DNA from: Sipunculus nudus
Lineage: Eukaryota; Annelida; Sipuncula; Golfingiida; Sipunculidae
Direction: 5' to 3'
DNA length: 64,000 nucleotides
Assembly (NCBI GenBank): GCA_026874595.1
Contig: CM049309.1
Coordinates: 93,952,723 to 94,016,722 of the forward strand
The translations under genes were made by a program, and so were the position numbers. Positions 34,658-47,694 of this stretch are shown here, piece after piece. The notes under the pieces are model-generated. The model had not been told where the DNA came from and did no database searches. It saw nothing but the letters and a program-made list of their open reading frames with translations. The stretch's first letter is position 1, and each line of letters starts with the position of its first letter.

Positions 34658-37600
34658 TAGCTCAGCTGACTATAAGTCATCTGAGCTATAGTTGTGGTCC
34701 ATTGTCCGTCCGTCCGTCCGGATGTCCGTCCGTAAGACTGGCACGTTTCGACACCGTTGGACCTACGAATCTGAAATTCGGCATACAGTTAGATGTCCCC
34801 CAAATCTCCTACCATGCCGAAAATTGGGTCAATAGGACTCCGTTCCTTCGAGATATTAAGGAAAAACCTCAATTTTTTTTTTAGAAATCTATTTTCACAC
34901 TTCAGGACTGCCTAATATCAAAACCACTCATCTGGTTTTCTTCATATTTACCATAAATATTCCTCTATATAGTTCTTATGTACATGCCAGATATTAAGTC
35001 AGTATTATATAATTTAAAAAAGGTATGGGCCCAAACAAATGGACTTTGTAAAAAAAATCAGGAAGATATTTGGACACTTAAGACCAAAAGTGTTAAAGGT
35101 AGGGACTTTTTTCCAGTAATACAACTTTAATTAATCAAAATTTAATCGTATACCAAAAATTAGATCAAAATCTGTTAAATTTTTTTAAATATTGGCAAAA
35201 ATATAAAATTGGTTTCTTAAATTTTGCCCAACTTTGGCCACGGCACGTTTTTTTCCTGTAAGTACTGTGGATTTAATTTTCACAGCATGTATACATAAGG
35301 ATTTAATCTGTTAAAATCTGAAATTTGAAAATAAAAGCTGCAAAATTAGACTAGTTATTGAATTTTTTTGGAGGCTCTTGTTGTATTCCCTTACATTGTC
35401 AAGCAGACCACTTTGATGACTGTAGGTCATTCAGTGCACATCTCTATGCTCCCCAGGCTGTTGGCATAATTTTAGATGTCCCCAAAATCTCCTACCATAC
35501 CCAAAATTGGGTCATTAGGACTTCGTTCCTTTGAGATAATAAGGAAAAAAACTCTGTTTTCCATAAAAAAAGCCATTGTTACACTTCAAGGCTGCCTAAT
35601 ATCAAAACCACTGATCTGTTTTTGATTGTATTTAGTATTCACATTCTTTCATACATTTTCTATGAACATACCAAAAATTAGGTCAGTATTGGGTATTATT
35701 TTGAAGTTATGGGCCAAAACATAATGCAATTTTTTAAAAAATCAGGAAATATATTTACTCACCTAACATGAGAATTGCTGAACCTAGAGACTTTTTTTCA
35801 GGAATATAACTTTATTTAATCAAGATTCAATTATTTACCCAAAATTAGATCTGAATTTTGCAAATTTTTCAAGTTATTAGCATAAATAAAAATTCAGTAC
35901 CTTAAATTTTGTCCAACTTTGGCACTGTTGATTTATTTTCACAGCATATATACATAAGGATTTAATCTTTTAAAATCTGAAATTTCAAAGAAATTGATTG
36001 GAAAGAATAGCTTTTATTCATGTTTTCATACACCATGTCAAGTGTTATTTACATCTAATCCACCTAGTAGTACAGCCTTCACTTGCATTATGTAACCCAC
36101 CCCAGGCAGCTTGCCTTGGCCCAGCTTGGCCACTACCAGCAGGCTTCCCCTCTGCCCTGCACTCACCCCCCCCCCGCCCCAAGCTGGTGCATATACTAGA
36201 TGATTGTTATAATTTTCTGTATTTTATTTTATTCTTGGACATGCTACATTTTAGATTTTGTATTGTACCACCAGGGTTACAATGATTAAAGTGTACATTT
36301 AATTGTGTCCACAAAGTGGTGTATTGCTATGAAAGTGTGGATATTCATGAGATAAGTAATTCCTTACTTCAGAAGAGTAAAAACTTCACCAGGTGTGAAA
36401 TTGACTATTAATACCAGTAATAAATTAAAACTGGGATAGTAATTAGCACAATGATATTGTTTGTCCTTCATTCAACCAACAGTGTGTATACTTTATTTGA
36501 AAAGATGTTTTATTTTATCAAATTTACTTTTATTTTATTTTGGTGAATAAAATTAGGAATGTACTGAAAACTCCAATGTGCAAAACTTTTTAATAGTGAT
36601 TCAAGGAACATTCTTGTAGATGCCATGTTGTGGCATTATTTTCTTTTTAATTCAGTTTAAACATTTATGATTTAAAAATAATAAAATATATGTGTATGCA
36701 TAATATGACCCAATATGAGCTACACTCTGGATATATGATGACTGCAACTTTTGCAACAATTCTAATATTATAACTTGTACTTTCAGTTTTTTACTCTGTA
36801 TATATAATGATTGCAACTTTTGCAACAATTCTAATATTTCAACTCATATTTTCAGGTTTTTTTATTAAAAGTTTATAAAACCTGTAAATAAAAAAATGAT
36901 TCAGATAAAAACTTCTTAATGGAAAAAGTGGATATGCTTAAAAAAAAATAGGATTATATATAAACTTAAATGCATTATTCCCTTGAAAGTGAAATAAAGG
37001 TATTAGTCCATTCTGTCCACTTGCCTGTCCATCTGTAAATTTTCATATGCATCACAGTATCTCAATATTTTACTGTTTTTCTTCATGACAGTCTTGTCAG
37101 AGTATTAGTTTGCAATCATATATTTAGAACTTTACTATAACCAAGTAGGAGGGCCCCTTTCCTCTTAGCTTTTCATATTCTTATATAAATGAAAAACATT
37201 ACAATAGAATATTTTTACATCCACCTTCGTGCTGCTCTCACTTTTCCCTTCTCCGAACCCCATCCCAAAGTCTGCTTCAGTAAGCAAGAACAAGATGAAT
37301 CAGATATATTCATACTTTAATATTTTGTATAACTATTCGTCCATAGGTACCTATGTACATGCCAGAAATTATGTCAGTATTGTGTAATATGTAGACATAG
37401 TGGGCATCACAATAACGTACCTTGTCAAGACTAAAGAGATATTGTGTCATACAGTCACAAATTCATAAATCACTTCATCAGCATAGTTAATCATAACATC
37501 ATATCTGTCAAATTGAAAGCTTGCAGACTACCATACACTTTAGATCCTTCAACAAATAGCCTTATCATCATTCTACTACTGCTTATTACTGCTGTCATTG

Positions 37601-37864
37601 CATTCATATTTGCTCAAATATATCACAATTTTCAACCCCTCCTAAATAAATAAAAAATAAACCACTATATTTGAATCTTTTAATCCATCAGTCAGGTAAT
37701 TTCATTTATCATTTACTCACATATTACATAACATTCCTTTATAATAGCCCAACATGTCCATGATATTCATAAGCTTTATCGACTCAATATAGTATCACAG
37801 TGGAGAAACATTTATAGTAAAATCACAATCAGCTGAGCGCCGTGACCCATGGGTCCCTTGTTTT
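34658..37864 (+). mobile_element. Family A Helentron-like element, full length, about 3.2 kb
   Basis: The 5' end is AGCTCAGCTGACTATAAGTC plus a GTCC microsatellite (34705-34733); the 3' end is CAGCTGAGCGCCGTGACCC, ATGGGTCCCTTGTT. It is collinear with the copy at 4942-8097, including the two internal core repeats and the 3' few hundred bases. It interrupts a B element. The B paralogue at 42985-43030 has the empty site (TATGCATCCGTAAAAATTTT then ACATATATTCC), so both borders can be read to within the T run and no target duplication is seen. Confidence 0.85.
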
Positions 37865-38211
37865 TCATATATTCCTGATTTCTTTTTTATAAAAAGTCAG
37901 CTGAAAAGCATTTTGTATTGGGAAAATTTATTTAAACGTTATTTCAAGTAGGGACCAGTTTTGTGTACAGATGGCAGCACTTGGTTTACAATTGGCAGAT
38001 TGCCAGTGCCTTGATGTTGGCAATTAGCCAAGATGATGTCAGCTTTATAAATAGTTTTAGCACAGTGTCAGGATTGGAAGAAGTGCAGCCAGGTATGGGT
38101 CAAGAGTCTAATCAGTGCAGTAGGGGCATTCTATTTATAGCTTTGGCAGACTGCCCACTGCATCATATTTGGCACCAAAGTTCAGCCTGGATATATTAGG
38201 TACCTTTGACC

Positions 38212-38228
38212 GGGGGGGGGGGGGGGGG
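38212..38228. repeat. Poly-G run of 17
   Basis: Uninterrupted G run inside the B element; potential quadruplex-forming site or length uncertainty in the assembly. Confidence 0.9.
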
Positions 38229-38614
38229 AAAGCTGAGCCTCCATTGCCAGGATGCATGAATAGGTGTGACTCAGTACCAAGGCTTAAAGAGGAACTTGTT
38301 CATAGATTTTATAGGGAAAAAGCTAAAAAAACATTTTAAAATGTTCTTCTTCGAAACCATGCTGCCAAATTGTCCGTTCATCTGTCCCAATATCCCTCCC
38401 TGGCAAAAAGAACATTTCCGAAATATCCTGACTGATACATCCTAGTTTTAAAATCTCCTAGTCTGAAACGTGCAGGTCCGAAACATCAATTTGGCTAAAA
38501 TCATAATGACTAAGGTAGATATGCAGGATGAGAGAGGATCAGTATTAAATTTCAAAAATAAACATTCATACTCCCAAACTTTGCACAGGTTTGCATAAGG
38601 CCTTTAGGCCTTGT

Positions 38615-38957
38615 TTATAAAGAGGTTAAGGCCTTTTTATACAAAGGCTCAAAAAATTTGTTAGTTAGGCAAAAAAAAATTAAACTTTAAAAAGAAGGAA
38701 AGATGATAAATAATAAAAAATGCCTGGAGAGATTTGTGTGTATTTCATAGGTCTCATGGTTATGGCTAAATGACCGATATTGTTCTTTCAGAAAAGTTCT
38801 GGATATCAGAAAATACTCAGGTTTTATATGATGTCATGGTTCATTATAAATATAAATATTAAGATATCATGCAAATAATACAATAAAAACCTAATCAACC
38901 AACCTTACGCTGTCTCATATTGACATTTTAGCTGACATTTTTAATTTTAATTAATTT
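38615..38957. other. AT-rich spacer
   Basis: No recognised feature between the B 3' end and the next A'-like fragment. Confidence 0.4.
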
Positions 38958-39670
38958 TTAGCTCAACTCACTGAAAATCAACTGAGGTGTAGGAATGGCA
39001 CAGGAATAGATCTGTCGTCAAAAGTCAAGGTCACAGGGTCCATCTGTCCAAAAATTTGTTTCCAGATGATGACTTCAGTTTGGATTGACATATAAATTGC
39101 AAATTTGACTTGTATATTGCCCACTAAAGTATAAAGCAAGAACCCTTTTGATTTTGGCGTCATGAGTTCAAGGGTCAAGGTCAGAGGACCCACTTCTTTA
39201 AAAAGATTGTGGACACATTTATAGCCAAACTTTTCATCCCAAACCTTACATCTTCCACACCTGCCAAAAGGAGAAGAAGTTTATAGTCATAGGACCCACA
39301 TCTTTATAAAGAAATCAAACTTTTCATCCCAAACCTTACATCTTCCACACCTGCCAAAAGGAGAAGAAGTTTATAGTCATAGGACCCACATCTTTATAAA
39401 GAAATCAAACTTTTCATCCCAAACCTTACATTTTCCACACCTGCCAAAAGGAGAAGAAGTTTATAGTCATAGGACCCACATCTTTATAAAGAAATCAAAC
39501 TTTTCATCCCAAACCTTACATCTTCCACACCTGCCAAAAGGAGAAGAAGTTTATAGTCATAGGACCCACATCTTTATAAAGAAATCAAACTTTTCATCCC
39601 AAACCTTACATCTTCCACACCTGCCAAAAGGAGAAGAAGTTTATAGTCATAGGACCCACATCCCAAACCT
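38958..39670 (+). mobile_element. Family A' fragment containing a 90-bp tandem array
   Basis: It starts TTTTAGCTCAACTCACTGAA, with GAGGTGTAGGAATGGCACAG matching the 2350 copy and AAGTCAAGGTCACAGGGTCC as in the A' interior. A 3' terminus was not found. Its distal part is the 90-bp tandem array described separately. Confidence 0.55.
39228..39670. repeat. 90-bp tandem repeat, five near-identical copies
   Basis: TTTTCATCCCAAACCTTACA recurs at 39231, 39321, 39411, 39501 and 39591, with a partial sixth copy at 39661. The copies are almost identical (one visible substitution near 39431), so amplification is recent. The unit is the A' module that normally occurs as diverged repeats. Confidence 0.95.
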
Positions 39671-40467
39671 TCCATTTTATTTCTTGTCTTTCTGTCTCCT
39701 TCACAAATGCATTTATTTAAAGGCCAGACAGATAAAGAAGGATATAGACTGAGATATCTTTGATTTTTCTCATTTATGTAATGATGATAATATAGACCAA
39801 GCATGCAGCTAGTGTTGATATAACTGAGGGTCATGTAGAATCCTTCAGTCAGTCTGGACCAGAATATCAATCAATATCACTTGTGATGTCTGGTGCGGAG
39901 ATTTATCAGTTGATTTATTTACCCATGGAACAAATGAATAATCATACAGTGATTAACTGATAACAGGGTATTACCTTGCCTGTCCATGCAGCAAAAACAA
40001 TACACTCGTTATAAGTGTTGTTGGCTACAATGCATCCAGTTTATAGTGTATGAGGGATAATATCTCTCTCTCGTAAAAGGCTCGTAGGAGTGGGTTAGTT
40101 AGTTGTGTTGTTCAGATACAACATGATGAGGACCAATTCCTGTTTGAACCACTTTTATCAAAAGGATTCTCCTTTACCAGAACAACTGTGCAAAAATAAG
40201 CAGGACATAAAAACACAGGTCACTTCAGACCTATAAGAGGACTCACAAAATGACTGGTACAGTGTTTTATTTAACAATACAAATCATCATATTCAGGCTG
40301 GACCCTTTTGCATGGTTTAGAACATGATCAGTGTATTATGTCTATTTCTGCATAGTTAAGCATTTTAAACAAAAATTGTTGTGTTTTTTTTAGGATCAGG
40401 CAAGTGCTGTTGTGATGATATTGCATTATATAGGATTAAACACTTTAAATAGTACCTTATAATACCT
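39671..40467. other. Non-element spacer
   Basis: No gene supported. A minus-strand 98-codon frame overlapping the 90-bp array and this spacer has no recognisable domain. Confidence 0.4.
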
Positions 40468-40559
40468 TTGTAGCTTAGCTGACAAGATGTCTGCTCAGCT
40501 GTAGTGATGGTCCTAAATCTGTAAGCTGTGACTGCATCTGTAGGATAAGCACCTGCTGA
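40468..40559 (+). mobile_element. Possible diverged A 5' end
   Basis: TTGTAGCTTAGCTGAC followed by GCTCAGCTGTAGTGATGGTC resembles the A' 5' hairpin region. It is cut off by the B 5' end at 40560. It is weak and short. Confidence 0.3.
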
Positions 40560-41613
40560 TTAGTGAATCTGTGAGCTTATGTGATGGTGTGGTGTCATCC
40601 GGCATCCTTTGTCTGTGCTTACTATTTAAAAAATGGCAGGAGCTAGCATCACCAAATTTTATGAAAAAAATCTGTCATTTAATAAACTCTTTTGGATTTT
40701 GTTTATGTTTTTAGCTCAGCTGACTGTAAGTCATCTGAGCTATAGACGTAGTCCATTGACCGTCGTCTTTCCGTCTGTCCGTCCGTCCATCCGTCTGTCC
40801 ATAGATGTGGCACATTTTGAAACCTTACTACCTAGGAATCCTAAATTTGGCATAATGTTAGATGTCCCTAAGATCTCTTATCAAGCCGAAAACTGGGTCT
40901 TTGCGACTTCATTCCTTTGAGAAATTAAGGAAAAACCTCAATTTTTTATTATAAACCTATTTTTACACTTCAGGACTGTCTAATATCAAAACCACTCATC
41001 TGTTTTTTCCTCATATTTACCATAAATTATCCTCTATATAGTTCCTATGGACATGCCAGAAATTAAGTCTGTATTATGTAATTTAAAAAAGTTATGGGCC
41101 CAAATATAATGCATTTTGTAAATAATCAGGAAAGGAATTTGATCACTTAACACAAAACTTGTTAAAGCTAGGCACTTTTTTTTCCAGTAATATAACTTTT
41201 ATTAATAAAAATTAAATTGTATACCAAAAATTAGATCAAAATCTTTTAAATTTTTTAAAAATGTTAGCAAAAATAAATCCTTAAATTTGCCCAACTTTGA
41301 CCATGGCACGTTTTTTCCTGTAACAGCTGTCGATTTAATTTCAAAGCATGTTTTTGTTAGCATTTCAACTGTTAATACCAAAAATTTGAAACCAGTTGAT
41401 CAAAAACTGTAGATTTTATTCAAGTTTTCAAGCACCATGTCACATATTGTTTACATCAAGCTAGAGTTATGCAGTTTGCTAGAGCTCAGCTCCCCAGCTT
41501 CAGCTCTAAGTTTCTCAAATTTGGCATAAAGTTACAGGTCTCGAAAATCCCCTGCCATGCCAAGAATATGGTCAATAGGACTTAATTCCTATGAGATATT
41601 AATGAAAAACTTC

Positions 41614-44600
41614 ATTTTTAGCAAACCTGTGAGCTTATGCGATGGTGCGGCTTCGTGCGTTGTGTGTCGTGCGTCGTACGTTGTGCGTCGTGCGTTGTCT
41701 GTACGTTAACCATAGCTATCTCAAAAACGGCAAGAGCTAGCATCACCAAATTTTTTGCAAATAATCAGTCATCCAAAAAACTATATCGGATTTTGTTTAT
41801 TTTTTTTCTAACTGCATTTTCTTAGATTTTTTAGGGAAAAAGCTAAAAAAGCTTTAAAAATCTTCTTCTCTGAAACTGTCCAGCCAAATTGTCCAATATT
41901 TTACAGAAATGATCCCTGGAACAATCTTTCTCAAGTTTGTTCGAATGGTTCCAGGATGGGAGATTTTTGGCCGAGTTACAGGAGGCTGAACTTTGTTAAC
42001 TGTGCAAAAAAGCATATTAAAATTTTAATCTCAGAAAGGGCTGGAGCTATCATCACCAAATTTATGCCAATGTTGGTCACATAGGTGATATCTGAAATTG
42101 AGGTATTGGTGGCGCCACCTGCATCGGCCTTTTTTGTACGGGTTCTACAGTGCCTGTATCACACTGAGGGCTACAAAAAACTACTTCTCTGAAACCATAT
42201 GGCCAAAATGTTTAATATTGCACAGAAATGATCCTAGGGTAGTGCTTTCTGAAGTTTGTTCAAATGGTCTCTTTTCAGTGACATTTGGCTAAGTTATGGG
42301 AAGCTGAATTTAATCATACGCCATAACAGCCCATTTTAGCTCAGTGGCTACAAAGATCTTCTTCTCGAAAACCAATGGGCCAAATTCTTAAATCTCGCAC
42401 ATTAATTATCCTCAGATGTTGATAATTCAAGTTTGTTCAAATGGTTTTGGTTCAGTGCTTTTTGGTGAGTTAAAGGAAGGTGAACTTAGCCAGTGTGCTG
42501 TATCTTCCTATATGAGTTATAAACCTGCGAAACGTTTTTCGACTGATGCCACTGAAGCCAGTTTGTTAAATATTTTACAATAATAATCCCTACAATAATT
42601 CTTATAATAGTTGTCATTAACGGTTCCACATGAATGATTTTTTGGTGAATTATGGAGATTGAATGAGTCATTTTACCATATATGTTAGCTGTGTTATGCT
42701 GTTACATCTAGCCTGGCACCAGTTTATCAGCATCTATTACATCATGCCACTAGACATTTAGATTTCAGGTAATCTTTAGTTAATATTGACAAGAAATTTT
42801 TTTTAAAAGCTTTTAAAAAATTTTAGATTTATGATTTAAGTTATTCATCATACCAGGCAATGTTACAATCATGGATATTCAGCTCTCTGTGGCTATATAA
42901 AGACAACTGAACGTGGATTATAAATTATTGGTATATCTACTCAACTTAATTCAAGAATTTGCCATCAGTAAGATATCTGTATTTTAATTTTGCATTCAGT
43001 ATGCATCCGTAAAAATTTTACATATATTCCTGATTTCTTTTTTTATAAGAAGTCAACTGAAAAGCATTTTGTATTGGAAAAATAAATTTCAAAGTTATTT
43101 CAAGTAGGGACCACTTTTGTGTACAGATGGCAGCACCTGGTTTACCATTGGCAGATTGCCAGTGCCTTGATGTTGGCCATTAGCCAAGATGATGTCAGCT
43201 GTATAAATAATTTTGGCACAGTGCCAGGATTGGAAGAAGTGCAGCCAGGTATAGGTCAAGAGTTCACTCAGTGCAGTAGCTGCATTCTATTTATAGCTTT
43301 GGCTCACTGCATCATATTTGGTACCAAAGTTCAGCCTGAATCTATTTATAGCTTTGGCAGACTGCCAACTTTGTCAGCTTATGCAACAGGTCAAGAGTTC
43401 ACTCAGTGCAGCCAGGTACAGGTCAAAAGTTCACTCAGTCAAGCCAGGTGCAGGTCAAGAGTTCACTCAGTGCAGTAGCTTGAGGCAGCAATTTGTCACA
43501 GGTCACTCGGGGGCAACTGCCTTACTCACCTAAGCCTTGTCAGCCCAGTGCATCAAACTCTTGGGAAGTTTGATGTATTGGACTGATATTTTGACCTGTC
43601 TATGTGTCTTTGATGGTATTCTCATAAGACATGTTGGTATTCTTATAAGACAGGTGGTGCCACCTACATTGATGTTTGCAGTGTATGCGCCTGTTTTTTC
43701 TACAGAGGAATTCGATACATCAGCCTAAAATTTGGCATGTTTATACACATCGGGTAGCTTTATATTGTACAAGGCTGGTGGCGCCACCTACAATAATTTT
43801 TGCACAGTGTATGTCCCTGCTTATTTCACAGGAGGGTTTTGACATATCAGTCTGACATTGGGCATATTTATATATCTCTTCGTTGTATATAAGACTGGTG
43901 GTGCCAGCTACAATCATAGTTTCCGCCAAAACAGAGTTTTGCGGATACTATGATTTCAGTCAGACGCCGACGCTGCCGCCATTGCTGCATTGGTTTCCGG
44001 AGAACTTCTTTATAACCACTGGGCAGAATTTTTTAAAATTTGGAATTATGATCAGTCACATGTGAACTTGTGCGCCCTCATTTTTCATTGACCTCTGACC
44101 TTTCCTCTCTGCCCAGCGTCCATTTGTGCGTCTGTTTCCACACATAAACCCACATATCTCGGGAACCGTTTAACCAATAAGGCTAAAGATTTTGCACAAA
44201 TGTAACCCTTGGAAAGCTTTATAACATACACTAAAATGGTGAAATTTTGCAGGTTTATACATTCTGGACAGCTTTCTCGATTTTATGTCAGGTGGCACCA
44301 CTTACATTCACATTAACTCTACAGACATCCAAGCTCATATCTCGGGAACTGTTTGACCGAAAATTTTGCATGTTTATATATCTCACATAGCTCTTTATCA
44401 TACGCAAAAGCGGTGGCGCCACCTGCAATCATTTTTGCACAGTGTCCGTCTGTTTGTTTGCTGTGGGATATAATCATTCATAACAGGCAGTGGTTTGACT
44501 ATGTGCCTAAAATTTTGCAGGTTTATACATCTTGGATAGCTTTCTGGATTTTGTAGCAGGTGGCCCCACCTACATTTAAGTATACGCTGCAGACATTCAG

Positions 44601-45191
44601 GCTTATACCTCAGGACTGGTTTGACATATCCCCCTGAAATTTTGCATATGTGTAGATCTCACATAACTCTTAATCATACACAAAATTGGTGGTGCCACCT
44701 GCCACCATTTTCACACAGTGTCCATCTGTTTGTCTACTGTGGACTAAAATCACTCATATCTCAGTTGTGGTTTGACTTATCTGCCTATTTTGCATATTTA
44801 TACATCTTGGACAGCTTTCTGGATTTTGTGGTAGGTGGCGCAACCTACATACACATTTCGGCTGCAGACATCCAGGCTATTATGCAACACACCTCTCTCT
44901 GTTTCCCCTTGCCACTCAATCCATGCCTCACTTCACCTTTCCCACTCTGATTTTGGAGGATACACATAGTCTCTTGTTGACTACCCATATTCTAGTTTTT
45001 GTGTTGTGTGCACCCATGCCAGAATTGCAGCAGTGATATTTGTTTAATTGTTTCTTGTTATAAGTGTTTAGTACTTGCATTGTTCATATACATGTTACAC
45101 ATGTTCTTGAAAAGTAATGGTCCAGCATTGAAGCATTATACCTGGTGTAATCTCATTGCACAGGTTCGCATTAGGCCTGTAGGCCTTGTTT
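41614..45191 (+). mobile_element. Family B element, third layer of the nest
   Basis: The 5' end is TTAGCAAACCTGTGAGCTTA; the 3' end is CACAGGTTCGCATTAGGCCT, GTAGGCCTTGTTT at 45159-45191. A GTGCGTCGT-rich microsatellite lies at about 41645-41700. It includes the intact B stretch 42985-43030 that serves as the empty site for the A insertion at 34658. It is interrupted by a C element at about 43917-44996. Confidence 0.72.
43917..44996 (+). mobile_element. Family C Helitron-like element, innermost layer
   Basis: The 5' end carries a strong hairpin: CCGCCAAAAC, AGA, GTTTTGCGG, flanked by ATAGT and ACTATG. The 3' end is a TAGTC-GACTA stem-loop followed by CCCATATTCTAG. The interior has C modules with GGTGGCGCCACC (near 44413). 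It lies in B at the site that is uninterrupted at 4313-4323 and 46905-46925. The CTAG end followed by T agrees with a canonical Helitron-type 3' terminus. Confidence 0.68.
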
Positions 45192-47108
45192 ATCATATAT
45201 AACAGCTGAGCGCCGTGACCCATGGGTCCCTTGTTTGCTATCTGCATTTACTTAGATATTTTAGGGAAAAAGCTAAAAAAACTTTAAAAAAATCATCTTC
45301 TCTGGAATTGTAGCCAAATTGTTCAGTATTTCAGAGAAATAATCCCAGAATCAATCTCTCTCAAGTTTGCTCAAATGGTTCCGGTTCGGTGATATGTACA
45401 GGGAGTTACAGGAAGCTGAACTAAGTCATTTCTTAAAAAAAACATACTAAAATTACAATCTCAGAAAGACTGGAGCTATCATCACCAAATTTTATGCAAA
45501 TGTTGGTCACATGAGTCATATTTGAAATTGAGGTATTGGAGGTGCCACCTGCATCAACCTTTTTTGTACAGGGGTTACAGTCATCAGTACATTAACCCAT
45601 AATTTCTCAGGAACAGAAGGAGCTAGCATCACCAAATTTTATGCAAAATTCAGTCACATGTCAAATGTTATGGGATTAAGCTTTTTTGGTACCACCTGCA
45701 TCAGCTTACATTTTACGGGGAAATCTTCTTCTCTAAAATCATTCGGCCAAATTGTTCAATATTTCAAAGAAATTTTAACTTAGTCATTTCGCAAAGGAAG
45801 CATACTAACATAACAATCTCAAGAATAATAGGAGCTAGCATCACCAAGTTTTGTGCAAATCTTGGTCACATGACTCATATTTAGATTGCAGTTTTTGTGG
45901 CGCCACCTAAGTCGACCTGTTTCTTAACAGTAAAACCCTCGTAATTTTAGCCTCTTTCAGTTTTTAAATGTTTTTTTATGAAACTGTTGAATGGTTATTT
46001 TTTTCACAAGAATTATCCTGGGGTAGGGTTCTTTCAATTGTATAAGAATAGATTGGGTTCATTGATTCATTGATGGAAGAGTCATAGAAAGCTGAAGTTG
46101 GTCGTGTGGCCATTAGTAAGCCCATTTCAAACTGAGGGCTGCAATAGTCTTCTTCTGCCAAACTGTTGTTTCAAATTTTGTATCATTTCACAAAAGAGAT
46201 TTTTAGATGGCTATTGTTCAAGTTTACTTAGATGATTGTTGGTAGAATTATTGGACCTTTCACAATGAAAGGACTGTGAGATACTTTAGAAAACAAAGCT
46301 AAACATTTTGATAAAAAAAAATCTTATGAATATACATGTCAGCTTGAAAAAAAAGGATTTTAACCCATGTTAAGTTTTAACAGATTTATCAACAGGCCAA
46401 GATACTGTCTGTATCTATAGATAGCTTGGCAGACTGCCAACAATTTAGATATGGGAACAGGCCAAGAGTTCACTCATTGCAGCCAGTAACAGGTCAAGAG
46501 TTTACTCAGTGCAGTAGCTGCAGTTTGCAATTTGTTCCGGTTCACACAGAGCAACTGCCTTCCTTGAGTTTGGCTAGGCCCAGTGCACCTGCCTCAAGAG
46601 TAAATTGATGTATTGGCCTGACATTCTGACTTTTCCATGCATCTCCACCTACAGTGATTTTTACATAGTGTATGTCCCTGCTTATTTCTCAGATGGATTT
46701 TGATATATCAGCCTGAAATTGGGCACATATTTAACATCTCTGATAGCTTTGTTGGTTAATGGACTGGTGGCATCACCTTCAATAATTTTTGCACATTATA
46801 TGATCCTGTTTGTTTCTCAGGAGTGATTTTACTTATCTGCATGCCTGAAATTTTGCATGTCCATTCATATTTGATGGCTTTCTTGTACACAAGACTGGTA
46901 GTGCCACCTACAATCATTTTGTGTTGTGTGCATCCATGCCAGTATTTTTTGTGTAATTGGTACTTGGAACCTATTTCAAAATGTTTAGTACTTGCTTTGT
47001 AAATATACATGTCATGCATGTACTTGAAAAGTAACCGTCCAACATGGAATGATTATACCTGATGTATATCCCATTGCACAGGTTTGCATTAGGCCTGTAG
47101 ACCATGTT

Positions 47109-47690
47109 TCAAATATGTATACAATGCATCAGGGATTTTCAGGGATATATTTATCATCAGTTTTACTGGTTTTGTATTTCAGTTAAAAATCACTCCAGTG
47201 TTCAAAACTTGTTTGAAATAGTGGTCCAGATGTAAGATACTGTATGGGTGTAGTTTAATATTTTCCTAGTAATTACAGTTAAATTTTAAATTTTCTTTTA
47301 AAGTTAGTTTGGACAAAATGGTATGGACAAAATTGATGATAAATAATAATACAAAAGATAATTTTGCATCAGTATTAATTGGATTATTTATTTTTATCTT
47401 TCAAATTCATGATCTATCTATAAATTGAAAAAAAATGGATATGATAAAAAAATTGGAATTTAACACAAACATATAGTTATGGTATGTGATTGTGTACAAA
47501 AATGTATGAAATGTGTATTGTATGATTTTTTTTGCAATAAAATATATATGTGTGTATATATATATATATATAAAATATGTAGTTATGGTACCCCTGCCTC
47601 CATTCTATTCATTAAATGTTTGCTTTCATAAAAATTGCGAGTCTCTGATTTGCACTTGTTTGCTTGTGTAACTGTGTTTAAATACTTCTT
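47109..47690. other. AT-rich spacer with a TA microsatellite
   Basis: A TA/TGTG microsatellite lies at about 47543-47576. No gene or element is recognised. Confidence 0.5.
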
Positions 47691-47694
47691 ATTC

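Larger units (their letters stand above)
32442..38614 (+). mobile_element. Family B element(s) interrupted by a family A element
   Basis: A B 5' end lies at 32442 (AGCGAACCTGTGAGCTTATG after a T run) and a second, mutated B 5' end (AGTGAACATGTGAGCTTATG) at about 33607. Only one 3' end follows (CACAGGTTTGCATAAGGCCT, TTAGGCCTTG at about 38585-38614), so two B copies are probably nested with one 3' end lost. A full-length A element occupies 34658-37864. The 32442-34657 part consists of repeated B modules. Confidence 0.62.
40711..45236 (+). mobile_element. Family A element, second layer of the nest
   Basis: The 5' end is AGCTCAGCTGACTGTAAGTC after TTTATGTTTTT. The GTCC microsatellite is at about 40770-40800. 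It is interrupted at about 41614 by a B element and resumes at 45192 for only about 45 bp with the 3' end AACAGCTGAGCGCCGTGACC, CATGGGTCCCTTGTTT. The A 3' portion between is absent, so either this copy was short or it lost sequence around the B insertion. Confidence 0.66.
40560..47108 (+). mobile_element. Family B element, outermost layer of a four-level nest
   Basis: The 5' end is TTAGTGAATCTGTGAGCTTA at 40560, interrupted after about 150 bp by an A element (40711-45236). It resumes at 45237 with TGCTATCTGCATTTACTTAG, the B continuation found at 3185 and 13410, and ends at about 47077-47108 (CACAGGTTTGCATTAGGCCT, GTAGACCATGTTT). B modules and the late B segment (GTTTAGTACTTGC) are in the expected order. 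Confidence 0.7.

Noticed and set aside
37444..37653. 69-codon frame with a hydrophobic stretch in family A
   Set aside because: The corresponding stretch in the other A copy (about 7690-7890) shows no better preserved frame and no family match.
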